From: Datisca glomerata
Lineage: Eukaryota; Streptophyta; Magnoliopsida; Cucurbitales; Datiscaceae
Direction: 5' to 3'
Length of the DNA stretch: 64,000 nt
Assembly: GCA_003255025.1 (NCBI GenBank)
Contig: QANY01009354.1
Span: forward strand, 1-64,000
Below, one piece after another: positions 48,740 to 60,632 of this stretch. How positions within the stretch are numbered: position 1 is the stretch's first letter; every line of letters starts with the position of its first letter. Below the pieces are notes generated by a model. That model was given only the letters and a program-made list of their open reading frames with translations. It was not told where the DNA came from and searched no databases. The position numbers were made by a program, and so were the translations under genes.

Positions 48740-50844
48740 CTCCCCCAACTCTTATGTCTTCCTTTTCTGCTCTGACGTTGGCTGTTTCGTTCTTTAGGGT
48801 CGTGATCGTTGCACTTTGCTGTTGGCTTTGGGACTTTGCTATGTTGAATTATTCTTTGTTTTTGTCTTAGAAGTTTTAGGCATGGACCTGATATGTTCTC
48901 TTAACTTGTGGGTTTACATTCTTTAGGTTCTAAATTGTAAGATAGTATGCATTTGTGGCCAAATTTCATACATCTTATTTTTTTTTCATTTCTTCTGTAT
49001 TGTAGATGGATGATTGTTGTCTGTTGACATGTGGCCGTCCGATCGTTTGTTGCAAGGATTGAGTTGAGACCGTAAGATATTTTTTTAGGAATAACTCAAA
49101 TTAGTTGAATGAAAACCCATAAAATTCATGTACCAGTTCACATTTTCTTGAATAAACCTGAAATTTTGAGATCCCAAATGTCTGGAATGCTAGTGAAGTT
49201 TAGAGATTCCCTTGTTTGGTATGACAAGTTGCAGAATTTTTGGATACTCGGAATACAATGATACGCTCATTTGAGGATATCTTGATTACCCCCAAAATTG
49301 AGGGGTATTTCCATGTCTGGCATCTCCCATTAATTATTTCTAATAATTTTTCGCAAACCAACCTCCATCATTCCCTCACATCATCTTTGATATACACGCT
49401 AAACAATAGGTAATTGGATAATTAAAATATATTTTCAATGTGACTAATTAAAATTTGTTTACTAATTACCTAATATGACTACAATTTTTATTTTTGAAGT
49501 ATCAATATGAATATAAGTATGTTAAATTATGTGTTTGTGGTTTCTTAGATATATGAAATTATTTATAATTCTAGCATTATATGTTAGTCTAGGGTAAGGG
49601 TAAAATTATAAATTGATAAATTCTTAAAACATTCCTTACACATTTTATTAAAATAAATAAAGTAATTTAACATTCTCATTGTTTAATTTATTTTTTATTT
49701 TATTTTTATCTTTTCTCAGTTGTCATCCATTCTCATCATTTTATTGATATCTTATTAATTATTTCATCCTCAATATTTTTACATAAATTTACAATGTAAT
49801 CATTATGATAAAGTAATAATTTAACCATTGAAAATTAGTAAGCATGTAAGTGAAAATGAATAAAAATAAAAGTAATTTAAAAATAAAAAAATTATTTTCC
49901 AAAAAAATTAGCTAACAATTATATTTTAAACTATTATAAATTAAGTAGTTAATAATGAAGAAAAATGAATTAATTAACAAGTTATACATAATAATTCAGT
50001 TTAAGGGTAAGCTTAGAAATTTATAAGTATATTTATAACATCTCTTTCACGTTCCATCAAAACAAATAAAGTAATTTAACATTTTCATCATTAAATTATA
50101 ACGTTCACAATGTAATAATCAAATCAATCTTAACTTTTTGTACATATATTTTCCCACAATAATATTTCAACAATCTTATTCTGAAAATTATTTACTCACA
50201 ATCTTATATCAAATGACCCTTTAATATATATATATATATATATATATAACTTTAAAAGTACCAATCGCTTATTACGTACCACGCATATGCAAATTTTAAT
50301 ACCACGCATATGCAAATTTAATGATACTAAACTACGCCATGAAATTTGTTTTGGAATAAAAAAATTTAAATAGAAATTGAAAGATAATATTTGTTGAGAA
50401 TAAGTAAATTAAAATATTTAATTGAAAAATGTGTCTACGTTTTCTTGTGAAGATGCATACAAACATTTCATTGAATATTTTATTAGTTTTTTCTATCAAT
50501 AAAGCATTAAATTTAAGAAATTTTGTAAGTAACTAATAAACATTTAATATGTCAATACATATACCAAGCCTATCAAAAGTTTCTCTTCTCAAATCCTTTA
50601 TGTATATAAGATAGATCAACCTTTCCACTTTTTCATAAGAAATTCATAGTCGCAAGTACTTAATTATACAAGTGATATTATGTAAATAAATATAATTAGA
50701 AATATGACAAATAATAATGGTATGAATTTCTAAAAAAAATTACAAGCTTGTGGGTAGTTTAGGAATATTTTTGTATGAACTTATTTGTAGATAAAATAAA
50801 ATTATATGAGTATTTGCATTGTAATTTACATTTTTTTACTAGGT

Positions 50845-50953
50845 GAAAATTTCAAGAATCTTGAAGTATTGAAAAACTCAACACTCATACTATAATTTAT
50901 TATCACATGTTTTAAAAAATAATATATTATTTATATTTTAAGAAAATATAATG
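50845..50953. mobile_element. MITE family M, partial copy 4
   Basis: Begins gaaaatttcaagaatcttga and continues with cacatgttttaaa, matching the left part of the copy at 24262 in the same orientation; the right end is missing. Confidence 0.5.
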
Positions 50954-51384
50954 AATGGACTTTTATGTTAATAGTTGGCTCAATCTAAACTGTTTATTTT
51001 AACAACAACAAACAATTCATATCCTAGACAAACTTGATAGTCCTTGCAATAAATATTACTCGAACAAAATATGCAACTTTCCATGATTTTTACAAGATTT
51101 ATAACTTTTATCAAAACAAAAAAAATCATATTTAAAAGTACAAATTAATCATCTCTTCCCTTCTACGGCAAACATGTTAACTTTTTTTTGTCACAATGAG
51201 TAATTGAAAGAAAATGATTTTGTCATAAATAAATTATTTACCTTAATCATTTTTTATAAAAAAATCTTACCATTTTTACAGTTTGAATTAGAAAGTTAAA
51301 TTTTCTTGTGATCTCCGGCAAGGAGGAGACTGATAATTTTTTATATAAAGAAGAGTTGTGTCTTTCTTCAAAAAAGTAAGATAG

Positions 51385-51845
51385 TTGATCGAGAAACCTC
51401 CGTCCAAAGGCGCTTTCACGAAAGAGCTTAACTAATAGGGCACCGGTGGCTAAGAACCTTTCCTCACTCTAGAAGCCTTCAACAAAAGCCACTTTCTTTT
51501 CTTCTTCGTAAGGGGAGGAATCTTCGTTGGGGAGTCCGCTTTGAAATCGTCCGCCCTGCACCCACCCCCCGAGTATATGCTTCAACAGGAATGAAACAAG
51601 GGTAGATTGATACAATAGAAACCTCTGGTAAAATGCCCACCCGTAACCCAGCAGATAAAGTACATTACATAGTCCGTTTTAGGGATTGGCTACTTACCCA
51701 TTCAGTTACTTTGGCACTGGACGTTCCAAAAATGGGTACTATCGGGTCGGGTGAATTCAATAATAGACGCCTGTTGGCATTCCAGCCTTCCTTCTCCTTT
51801 CAGGGCCTACCCGAAAGAGAATCCAGTACTTCTTGGTTATTTTTT
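51385..51845. other. Possible nuclear copy of organellar DNA
   Basis: Composition changes abruptly to near 48% GC in an AT-rich setting. The first part (aaaggcgctttcacgaaagagc onward) has the look of plant mitochondrial DNA and the later part (ctatcgggtcgggtgaattc onward) of plastid or mitochondrial DNA. An 88-codon frame (51633-51899) runs into the flanking DNA. I cannot name the source gene, so the call rests on composition and recollection of style. Confidence 0.35.
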
Positions 51846-52398
51846 ATTTTTGTAGCGTTACATTTAAGATTTAACATAGAATTATATGAAATAAAATAAG
51901 AAACTCAATACAAATATTGCTGTTTCCATTTTTATTACATTACCATTCCTTTTTTTGTGTAGACAGTTTGGTTAGATTTTAAATGGGCAGGAAAGAAACA
52001 AAAAATGAAGCAGTTCTAAAATTCCGACTACCAGAAAACGTGTCTAAAGTAAAAACAGAAAACATGCCCCGACACTTCCTCGCATTCCACTATTTCAACT
52101 TCGCTCCTCTTGACCACACCCATCTCTTTCTCTCTCATCTTAAAATAATCGCCATTTCTGAATCTCCCTCGAATCCAAAACAAAATCCATCAAAAAACAT
52201 ATTTAAATTACATTAATTTGAAAAAAAAGTATTGAAAACAGAGCTTATATACATTTCGGGGACCTGTCTTTTCCTCTCTTTATTATTCTCGTTTTTCTGA
52301 ATCTTTTCTCCGATCAGCTTCAAGATTAATTGAGCTAAAAAGTCAAAGAGATTTGATCGAGATAAAGAGATTTGATATCTCTCAAGTCATCGTTCAAA
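51846..52398 (+). promoter_or_regulatory. Promoter and leader region of the Di19-like gene
   Basis: A TATA-like ttatatac at 52245-52252 lies 154 bases before the start codon, followed by a CT-rich stretch. The open frame at 51983-52216 is not conserved-looking. Confidence 0.4.
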
Positions 52399-54934
52399 AT
52401 GGATTCCGATTTCTGGACCTCCCGCCTCGCCGCCGCTAAACGCCAATACTCGTTGTTGCAGCACCACCAGAGCTCGCAGTTAGGTTCGCTTCGGTTCTTT
52501 CCATATTTAATCTCTGAATGTGTTGATTTTTGATTGATTTGTGTTTCTGATTTTGATTCTGTTTGGGATTGGGATTAGATCGATTGGGAATCGATGATTT
52601 TGAGGTAGACGACAATGTCCGACCTCATTTCTCGTGCCCTTATTGCTATGAGGACTTCGACCTATGGTCCCTTTGTTCACATCTTGAAGACGACCACTCG
52701 TCCGAGTCAAAAATCGCCGTACGTAATTTCCCTTTTTCACCTTATATTTTTCAAAAATCGCCGTACGCTTTGTTATTTTTCTTGATCTTTGTGGTAATTA
52801 GATTTGTTATGTTTGGAAATTGGAAATTGGAAATTAATAAGAAAATAAAAAGAATTGCATGCCGATTGTTTAGAAGACTTTAAACGAAAATACTGATAGA
52901 TTAATTTTATTATGTCAGTAATATTTTTTCCAACTCTACTTATTTTTTCCTATATTTTTCTTCTTTTTTGTTTTCATATTCTTAAAAATCTAAACATAAT
53001 TTGAGTGTTGATGGAAAATTGACACTTTAATTTCATTTTTCTATGCTTTAGTCAATAAAAGGGTCTTACGCTTTTTCTACTTGCAGGCTTGTCCCATTTG
53101 CTCAGTTAAAATTGCAGGGGACATGTTAAGTCACATTACGATGCATCATGGCCAATTGTTAAAAATATCCTTCAAAAATTATTACTCCATCGCCACGTAC
53201 TTCTATTTCTTCATGGTTAAATTTGACAATTTATACCTAGAATTACTGTATGAATTTTCAAAATATACAAAATTTTAGTCCTCTATGGCTTAATTCCACT
53301 CATGTTTCTCCCCCACTTACTCTCTTTTTCTTCATTTTCTTAATTTTTAGGTTCTATCTATGGCGTACGGTTTGTCAAATAACTCAGTTGTCTCTTCTAC
53401 TATACTGCTTTTAGTTAAACTGCAAAAATATCAAATTTTTAACTCAAATTATAAAAATTACCGAAAAACTTTTTTTTTTTACAAAAAGGGTCAAAATAAT
53501 GTAATAAATAATTTATTTCAACATTTTTTAAAAAAAATACAGAATTTTTACGGTTTAAACTAGAAAGTTGACTTTTGTTATATATTTTGAAAATTATAAA
53601 ATTTGTGAGTGTAAATTGTCAACGGTAAAAAGTTTATGTGTATAAGTTAAATTTATGCCTTTTCTCTACGTAAACAATTCTAAGTTTAAGTGTTTTTCAT
53701 TATGAATAGTAAATCTTGATCTGTTATAGAATTTTTTCTTTAACTGAAGAAAACCTGCAGAGAAGGCGAAGGTTACGTAGAGTGGCAATTCCAAACAGTC
53801 AGGCTCTATCCCTATTGGGACGGGACCTTCGAGAGGCACATTTGCAGGTGATATTAGGTGGTGGTGGTGGTGGTGGATATCGATCAAGTAATGCTAACAC
53901 GGCTAATCCTCCGGCCACTGATCCTCTACTTTCTTCGCTATTAAATTTCCCGGCTTCTGAAATTGAAGAACTCTCAAAGTCTATGGTTACTAGCTCTGTA
54001 GATTCTTCACCAACGCAGGCAGCACCCACACCTATGTGGAAATCAAGGTACTCTTTACTTTACTTTACGTGAGAAACTATTAGATTCAGTAACTGTCGAT
54101 AGTTTAGAATTCTCTTGACATTAAATTTTAATTAACCAAGTTATGTGTTAGTCATTATAAGTTAATTTATGAATGTTAGATACATCACTTAATCAATTAA
54201 AATTTAATCTATAATTTGATCAGTGTAGAATGATACATTTGCGCCTGCGATTCATCTTTTTAAATATTATTTTTGAGAAAATTCTTGGGGACATATCCTC
54301 TAATTTGCTTAGATGAACAACCCTTCCTAATTTAAAAAATAACACCTAGTGTTTTTAAAATGACACTTAATTTAAAAAAAATGATACTCGTATCGTTTCG
54401 AATAATGTGATTTACGAGAATGGTTTCAAGTTATAACATATGATACCTATATGCCCGCGATTCTTTAAATCTCACGATGAACGTTTTTTAGTTATTTGAA
54501 AGTGTGTATGTTATGAGTAACTCTACGTTGATCTAGTTACTAACTAAGATTTAATGGATCAATTGATGTCTCAATCGTTCAGAAGTTGATATTTTATTAT
54601 TTAATAAAATAATTAAAAAATTAATTTATAAATGATTGACACGTCACTTAGTAAATTTAATCTTGGACAGTGTAGAATCACTTTGTTAATATTTGCCATT
54701 ACGTGGAAATAATGCATGGAAAAGTTTGACTTACTGATGGTAAGGGGCTGTTACCTTATACTGATTTCATACTTACCTGAAATTACTTACATCTCCGCCT
54801 TCTTCCGTTCCGGTCCTCTTTCCAGTTTCGATCCATCTTTGAGTCGCGAGGAACGGGAAAAGCGAATGAGACTATATACTGGGAGAGCAGGTTTTATGCA
54901 AGATGTGCTTCTATCAACTCTCTTAGGCAGTTAA
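52399..54934 (+). CDS. DI19: Drought-induced 19 (Di19) family zinc-finger protein
   Basis: Exons 52399-52483, 52579-52718, 53087-53164, 53755-54047 and 54826-54934 encode 234 residues. It starts MDSDFWTSRLAAAKRQY, the Di19 N-terminus. Two zinc fingers follow: Cys48, Cys51, His63, His68 (CPYC...HLEDDH) and Cys77, Cys80, His91, His95 or His96 (CPIC...HITMHH). A basic RRRRLRR at 104-110 is a likely nuclear localisation signal; then ALSLLGRDLREAHLQVILGG, a Gly run, DPLLSSLL, and the C-terminal domain DPSLSREEREKRM with DVLLSTLLG. Family members are nuclear regulators in drought, salt and light responses, some phosphorylated by calcium-dependent kinases. Introns 1, 2 and 4 are GT-AG. Intron 3 (53165-53754) has no usable in-frame GT donor and fits a U12 AT-AC intron. 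Confidence 0.9.
53165..53754 (+). other. U12-type AT-AC intron of the Di19-like gene
   Basis: The intron begins ATATCCTTC, the minor-spliceosome 5' consensus. It ends ttctttaactgaagaaaac, where TTCTTTAAC matches the U12 branch-point consensus TTCCTTAAC and the branch A (53743) is 11 bases from the AC end. Both exon borders are phase 0 and joining gives LLK|LQRRRRLRR, as in relatives. An AT-AG alternative ending at 53760 would also stay in frame, dropping two residues. Confidence 0.85.
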
Positions 54935-55938
54935 TTAACCAACTTGAGCATGCAGTAACCTACAAATAATGCAAGATCAAATGGTGAAAGAAAACTCAAT
55001 GCTGCTCATTCAGGTTGTTTCAGGTAAGATTCGTATGGCTTATTACGATGTTTTGTTAACCCGATACCATACTCGAGTTGAGTATTGCTGCTTCGATATA
55101 GATCAAGCTTGATAATGTGATCATCACCTTCCTTTTTGTTGCTTTTTTTAAACAAAATATATTACGTCTTGAAGAACCGATCATCTTTTAATTTATTCAA
55201 CTTTAATTCTTTGAGATGAATTCTTCTTGTTGGGATTTTGTTTATGCTTTCATTGGTCTGGTTTGTGATGAAGCTGAGCAGATGAAGAGAAATCATGGAG
55301 GGTTCAATCGAAATAAATAAATTTACTGACTTTAAACTGCATTGAGTGCTGAATGTTATTTCATATGAATCATGCAATGATATTTCTGATTTTCTTCAAC
55401 TTTTTGCTGAAATCTGAAAGGGAATTTGAGGAAGTCGTAGTTCCAACATACATAAGTAGGATAGAATGATCGGTTTGATTGGTTTTTCAAGTATTTATAG
55501 TCGATTCAGTTCAGTTATGTAAAAAAACTCATGATTTTTTGCTCCGTTCAAAATCTAATAAAATTGTGAACGAAACCAAATATTTAGTGCAAAATCACTA
55601 TCGAACTTGTAAACTTGAATTGAATGGAACTGAAATATTCGGCATGATTTATAGGCAATTCACAATCGATTTGATTTGATATTTACCGAACCAAATATTT
55701 TTGTTCATTTTCATTTTTAGTTAAAAAAAACATAACCGAACGGACTCTACACACCTTTATAAAAAGTTTGAAAAAAATAAGCCTTTTATTCAGTTGGTTG
55801 AATTTATTTAAAAAATTTCATGTTTCGGGAATGTCAGGGTGGTGACTGGATCAAAGCAACAGAAAATGGGAATGAGAATGAGATGTAAGTCAAATAGTCA
55901 TAAAGTGTTTCAGAGATGAATTCTGAATCGGATCGGGT
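54935..55938. other. 3' flank and intergenic DNA
   Basis: The 3' untranslated region of the Di19-like gene, then AT-rich DNA with traces of ttcggtt/ttgattggttt motifs. No gene seen. Confidence 0.55.
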
Positions 55939-56517
55939 TGAGAACGAAGAGTAGTCTAGTCATTGGAGAAGTTTTGGGAATGTGGAGGTTTAACGCGGAG
56001 GAAATGATAAGCATCCTTAACGGCCTAAACGATGACAACCCTAGGCAAATGCACCTTCTTGGAGTTGCCAAGAAGAGGGAGAGGGAGAGAGAGAGAGCCC
56101 ACGAATGTGTGTATAATGTCTAAATATTCAACCCCCCCTTTAATAGGAGTATTAAGCATCTTTATATTCTTTATATAAAAAGTAAGGGGTAAACCTTATT
56201 TTATGATTGACTAATCAATGATTTTCAAGTGTAAGCAAAGACCAACGTATAGGACGCTCTCACGTGTTTTTAGGTTTATCCTCAATGAGAGGATGACGCA
56301 TCTAAAGCCCACTGAGGAGGTCATGACGGCGGACCGACACAACGAGTCTCATCATAATCCTACTAAGTCATATGCCTCCAATTCATTTCCAAGGCGGTAA
56401 GAGTCTATCCAAGTCTTGTCACTTGACTTGATGGTTACGAGTAAATAATCACAGGGGCCTGACCAGTGCAGGTGGACCTAGCGGGTATGTCCAGGGTAGA
56501 AAATTCATGTATAAACA
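55939..56517. repeat. Left LTR-like direct repeat of the 56-61 kb element
   Basis: Begins TGAGAACGAAGAG and ends ATAAACA; the same borders and about 85% similar sequence by eye recur at 60633-61190. TG...CA ends fit an LTR. It contains a TATA-like tatataaa region and a CCCCCC run. No clean primer-binding site was seen after it and the flanks show no matching 5-bp target duplication. Confidence 0.65.
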
Positions 56518-57311
56518 TAGTCTCAGTGTGTGTCATGATCTTACTTGATGAGTCACCAAATTGTGAGATTTTAATTGTGATGACGAATGTTTCTTCACTA
56601 AATCAGTCATGTAGGGTCATCTTCATTGCTGTAGCCCCCAGTTGGATGTGATGATGTGTCAATTGCTTTCATTTAGCCTCCAATAAGAGATGCAAGAAGT
56701 AGTTGACTACAGCGAGCCTCACTCAATAAAATATTTGATCATGGCGATACTCACTGAAGAATGACTAGCTGAAAAATATATATATACTAGCAATGCACAA
56801 CCTTATATTCAATGTTAGCACGAGTGAATATACATGATAAGATGTATCATATGCATGTCCACGATGTGTGTTCAGATGCCAATGTATCATAATAAGTTAA
56901 CATAGTCAAATAACATTCTTTAACTATATCATGGTCATATATGACATACATCTCAAAGATACGTTCATATTTAACATTACTAGAGTTAATTCAACAGAGT
57001 CATTACCATCGCTTTCTAATATTAATGATATGAGAGAACTAATCAAGAAAACTCACCAGAGAGGAGTATAACCAATGCAGCTTAACATCAAGACAACATA
57101 TTACCTAAGAGAAAATCTAATCATGGCAGGGTTCATCAAGAAATTACTTGGGGGCATGTAAACATGATGAAGTGTCATCTTTAGAAGATTCAGCCTGTGA
57201 AAGTGCATATACGTAAGAACCTGCATGATACTGCCTAAGAATGCACATATATACATGAAAATATAATCAAGATGCCCAAAGGGATATGTGACCATTTAAA
57301 CTATTTGTAAT

Positions 57312-59754
57312 TAAAGATTTGATTTACAATTCAAATTCAAAATTGAATTTAGAATTTAAGTTTAAAATACACTTATCATAAAATTTTGGATAAATCATCC
57401 ATATAATTTGAACATTGTTTTAACAAAATCCTTCAAGTTTTCTACAAAAATTTAGATTTGTTCGTCTTCCACTTTTTTCTTTTAGTGTCAGAAATTATGA
57501 TAAGAATACGGAAAACATGCCAATAATATGAAAGGACCGAGTTGACCGCTTTTCTATTTCCGTTTCTGGTGTCGTACCCATTGTCATTTTTCGTTTCTAC
57601 TTCCGCTTCCATTTCTACTTCAGGTTTCATCGTAGAGGGGGCGTTGATTTGGTTTTGGGAGTTTTAGAAGAGATTTCTCGACTTTTTCTCCCACTCTCAA
57701 TGAAACCACCAAATTGCAAAATATTTTTCGGTATGGGAAACCCTTTACGAACGAATAATAAAGATATTAACTTAGAGAACAATTATGCACAGACTTCTTT
57801 CCTGAACACTTTCCACGAGAATTACCAAAAAAATTTATCAGGAGCTCTGAACTAAATTTTGTAAAATTCTTCAAGAAGGAGACGTCCATATCTTTATAAT
57901 TATGTTACTCGCCATGTAATTTTGCTTCCAATATTTTTCGTTTTAGTTTCCATTTTTGTTCCTGTTGTCAAGAGATTTTCGTTTTCATTGTCAAGAAAAT
58001 TCCTTTCTCATCGTCACTTCATCCCGATTCTCATTGTTTATTCATCCCCTTACTTTCCTGCACTTTTGAACAGAGAGAAAGAAAGAGCTAGTCTCCAAAA
58101 AATACGCAGATCAAATTTCATGTTTTCGTTCATCAACTATTAAGGGATTTCTTTTTTGTTTTTTAGCTTTAGAAAAGCTTACATTCAAAATTTAAATTAG
58201 AAATTTGATTTGATTTTGAAATTTTAAAATTAAAACAATCTTATTATGAAAAATTTCAGATAAGATGTTTCAAAATTCAAAACATGACTTAAAATTTGAA
58301 TTAGAATTCAAAATCAAGATAATCTTATCAAAATAAATTTTAGATAAGATATTTTATTATTCAAAATACGATAATCTTATCATTTCAGACAAGATGTTTT
58401 GAAATTCAATATTCAAAATATAATTTAAGATTCAAATTAGAATTCAAAATTCAAAACTTTTTTTATCATGTAATACACGCATCAAATTGATTTAACAAAA
58501 TTTTCTACAACCTTTTCAGAACTATTTTCGTCTTTTAGAAAATAACAATTTCATAAAAGAAATAGGCCAATAGTGAAGTTAATCGAATAAACAAGGAACG
58601 GATTTATCATTTTTCCATTCTTTTTCTTATTCCCGCAACATTTCCGTTGCCGTTATCACGACGTTTTACGTTATCAATTTTCCTTTAAAGCTTCCCATTC
58701 ACAGCTTATATTTTGAGTTTTTGGATATTTCTAGAGTCCGTCTGATGTAGTGGTCAAATGGATCTAATTCTTGATTTGAAGCTTTGAATTCGGGGAAAAG
58801 ACATGAGAAAAATTTGAATTTTTAGTTCCAGTTAGGGGAAATGTTGCATCTTCTTATCTCCCTGTCGTAGAGAGATGGACAGATGTCCAGAATCTAGATT
58901 GACCTCCGAATTCTGATGCCCTCGCCAGATCTTCTTCAAAATTATTTTTTGTTTGGTATTTGATATCATGACGTGGGTTGACTTTGGGTGTTGTCTTTAA
59001 ATTGATCAACTACATTAAATTTTTCATTCGTTCGTGTCTCCATAAATAAGTTGAAGGAGCATCAATGTAAGAGTTAAACAAAATGCAATTGAAACGTAAG
59101 CTTTAATGATCTTTTATTATCAATATCTCCTATAGAAATTTTATCGTTGAAACAGAAATAGATGTGATTTTTTTATGAGATAGAAGAAATCAACATAATA
59201 CTTTGATAATTGTTTGCGATTGTTAAGAGGCGAGAGAAATTTATCTGCCACGTGATATCAAATCTCTCCCACATTCAACCAAAAATGAATGTTATTAAAT
59301 GTAATTTTTTACTGCTACCATAGTCACCAAAAAAGATCAGAAATTAGAACTAACCCTTGTTGAGATGGTGGCTTTGGCTTTGAACTCTTGCTTCTGCATC
59401 ATATTTTTGCTTTGAAATACCCTCTAATTTATGTCTGATGTTTAATTCATAAGAGCATTTTATGATGGCTCGGCTCAGATTGCTTGAATTTTAGGTCCTT
59501 GTAAGCTTAATTATACATAACCTGCTTGAGTTCTGTTAACTACATATAGGAAAAGGGAAAATACATATCGGATTATAGCCCCTCCAGTTGGAAGGAGGGG
59601 AGCTAAATCCTTCTCATAACATCTCTAATAATCAACATATTTCATCATTTATCAATTTTCGCTAAATTGATTTTTGCTTCGTTAAAAACATTACGCGAAA
59701 CTATCAATTTTTGTCGTACAAAATATTTAATTTCAACAGTTGATTTCTGTGACA
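57312..59754. mobile_element. 2.44-kb insertion flanked by a 19-bp direct duplication
   Basis: The sequence catttaaactatttgtaat is present on both sides (57293-57311 and 59755-59773) and once at the corresponding uninterrupted site of copy A in diverged form. The inserted DNA has no terminal inverted repeats, no poly-A end and no recognisable protein. It includes AT-rich repeats of ttcaaaattcaaaat type (57320-57370 and 58180-58460). A 19-bp duplication suggests target-primed insertion as by LINEs, but the element itself is unidentified. Confidence 0.6.
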
Positions 59755-60055
59755 CATTTAAACTATTTGTAATGGTCACGCTTAAAGGGATACTCATTCC
59801 TACTTCAAATTTTTATTATCCATCAGTTCTTACTTTGAACTTTCATTGCACATACTCATTTGCTCCTACTTTGAACCCTTATAATGCATCCCTACTTCAC
59901 ACTTACGTCACCTTTACACACGACTTTTAACATAAGCATATCCATGATAAATTTCTAAGTTAGATTTAATCCATATGCCAACGGCCATATTCTATGGCAG
60001 CAGGCGAAACAATAGTAACTTGTGTATTTCAAACATGTTATGGCGGCTAGCCTTT

Positions 60056-60400
60056 AGTGCATTTCAGGTACAAACTTCACTGAAACATCTTAACTGCATT
60101 TCATGAATAACCTTTACTCAAACGTCTTAAACGCGCTCTAGGAATGAACTTCGCTGGAACATCTTAAATGCGTTACAGGAACTAACTTCGTTGAAACGTC
60201 TTTAAAGCGTTTCAGGAGCGAACTTTGCTAAAACATCTTAAATGCATTACAGGAACAAACTTTGCTGAAACGTCTTAAATACGTTCTAGGAACTAACTTT
60301 GCTGAAACGTCTTTAACGCGTTCCAGGAACAAACTTTGTTAAAATGTCTAAATGCATTTCAGGAACAAACTTTGTTGAAACGTCTTAAACGCATTCGCGA
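60056..60400. repeat. Tandem hairpin array, about 37-bp units, copy B
   Basis: Nine to ten units of the gctgaaacgtcttaaatg / cgtttcaggaacaaact type, with pairing arms TGAAACG and CGTTTCA, in the same place relative to flanking homology as the array at 9427-9861. Confidence 0.8.
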
Positions 60401-60632
60401 ATAACTAACTCATTATAAGTTTTTGGGTTATTTTGATAAGTACAAAAGCTGAAGTAAAAATTACGATGCCAAACGTCTTTTAGTTCTAAGTTACCCCTCG
60501 TGACAAGTTTTATCGCTACCTCGGGTGCACTTAACGGTAATTTTTGCTCAACAGTCCTAAGTCACTCCTCCTGATAATTTTTTCATTACCTCGGGTGCAC
60601 TTAACAATGATTTTTGCTCAGCAGTCCTGAAT

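Larger units (their letters stand above)
47696..51335. other. 3' region of the NFD6-like gene and intergenic DNA
   Basis: 47696 to about 49080 has the T-rich, gene-like texture of 3' untranslated or alternative-exon sequence. A tattgtag acceptor at 49000-49007 could serve an alternative last exon. Beyond 49400 the DNA is very AT-rich, with (TA)n at 50225-50249 and MITE copy 4 at 50845. An N lies at 48739. No other gene seen. Confidence 0.5.
56518..60632. mobile_element. Non-coding LTR element interior, copy B (interrupted)
   Basis: 56530-57311 and 59755-60480 match copy A at 8410-9960. Between them lies a 2.44-kb insertion. No gag or pol domain is visible, so the element is non-autonomous. 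Two diverged direct repeats of about 75 bp with acctcgggtgcacttaac occur at 60480-60630. Confidence 0.65.

Noticed and set aside
53360..53563. 67-codon plus-strand frame
   Set aside because: Lies within the U12-type intron of the Di19-like gene; low-complexity AT-rich translation.
59575..59610. GC-rich hairpin (cccctcc / ggagggg) as a Helitron 3' end
   Set aside because: No CTRR terminus follows at the expected distance and the insertion boundaries are fixed elsewhere by the 19-bp duplication.
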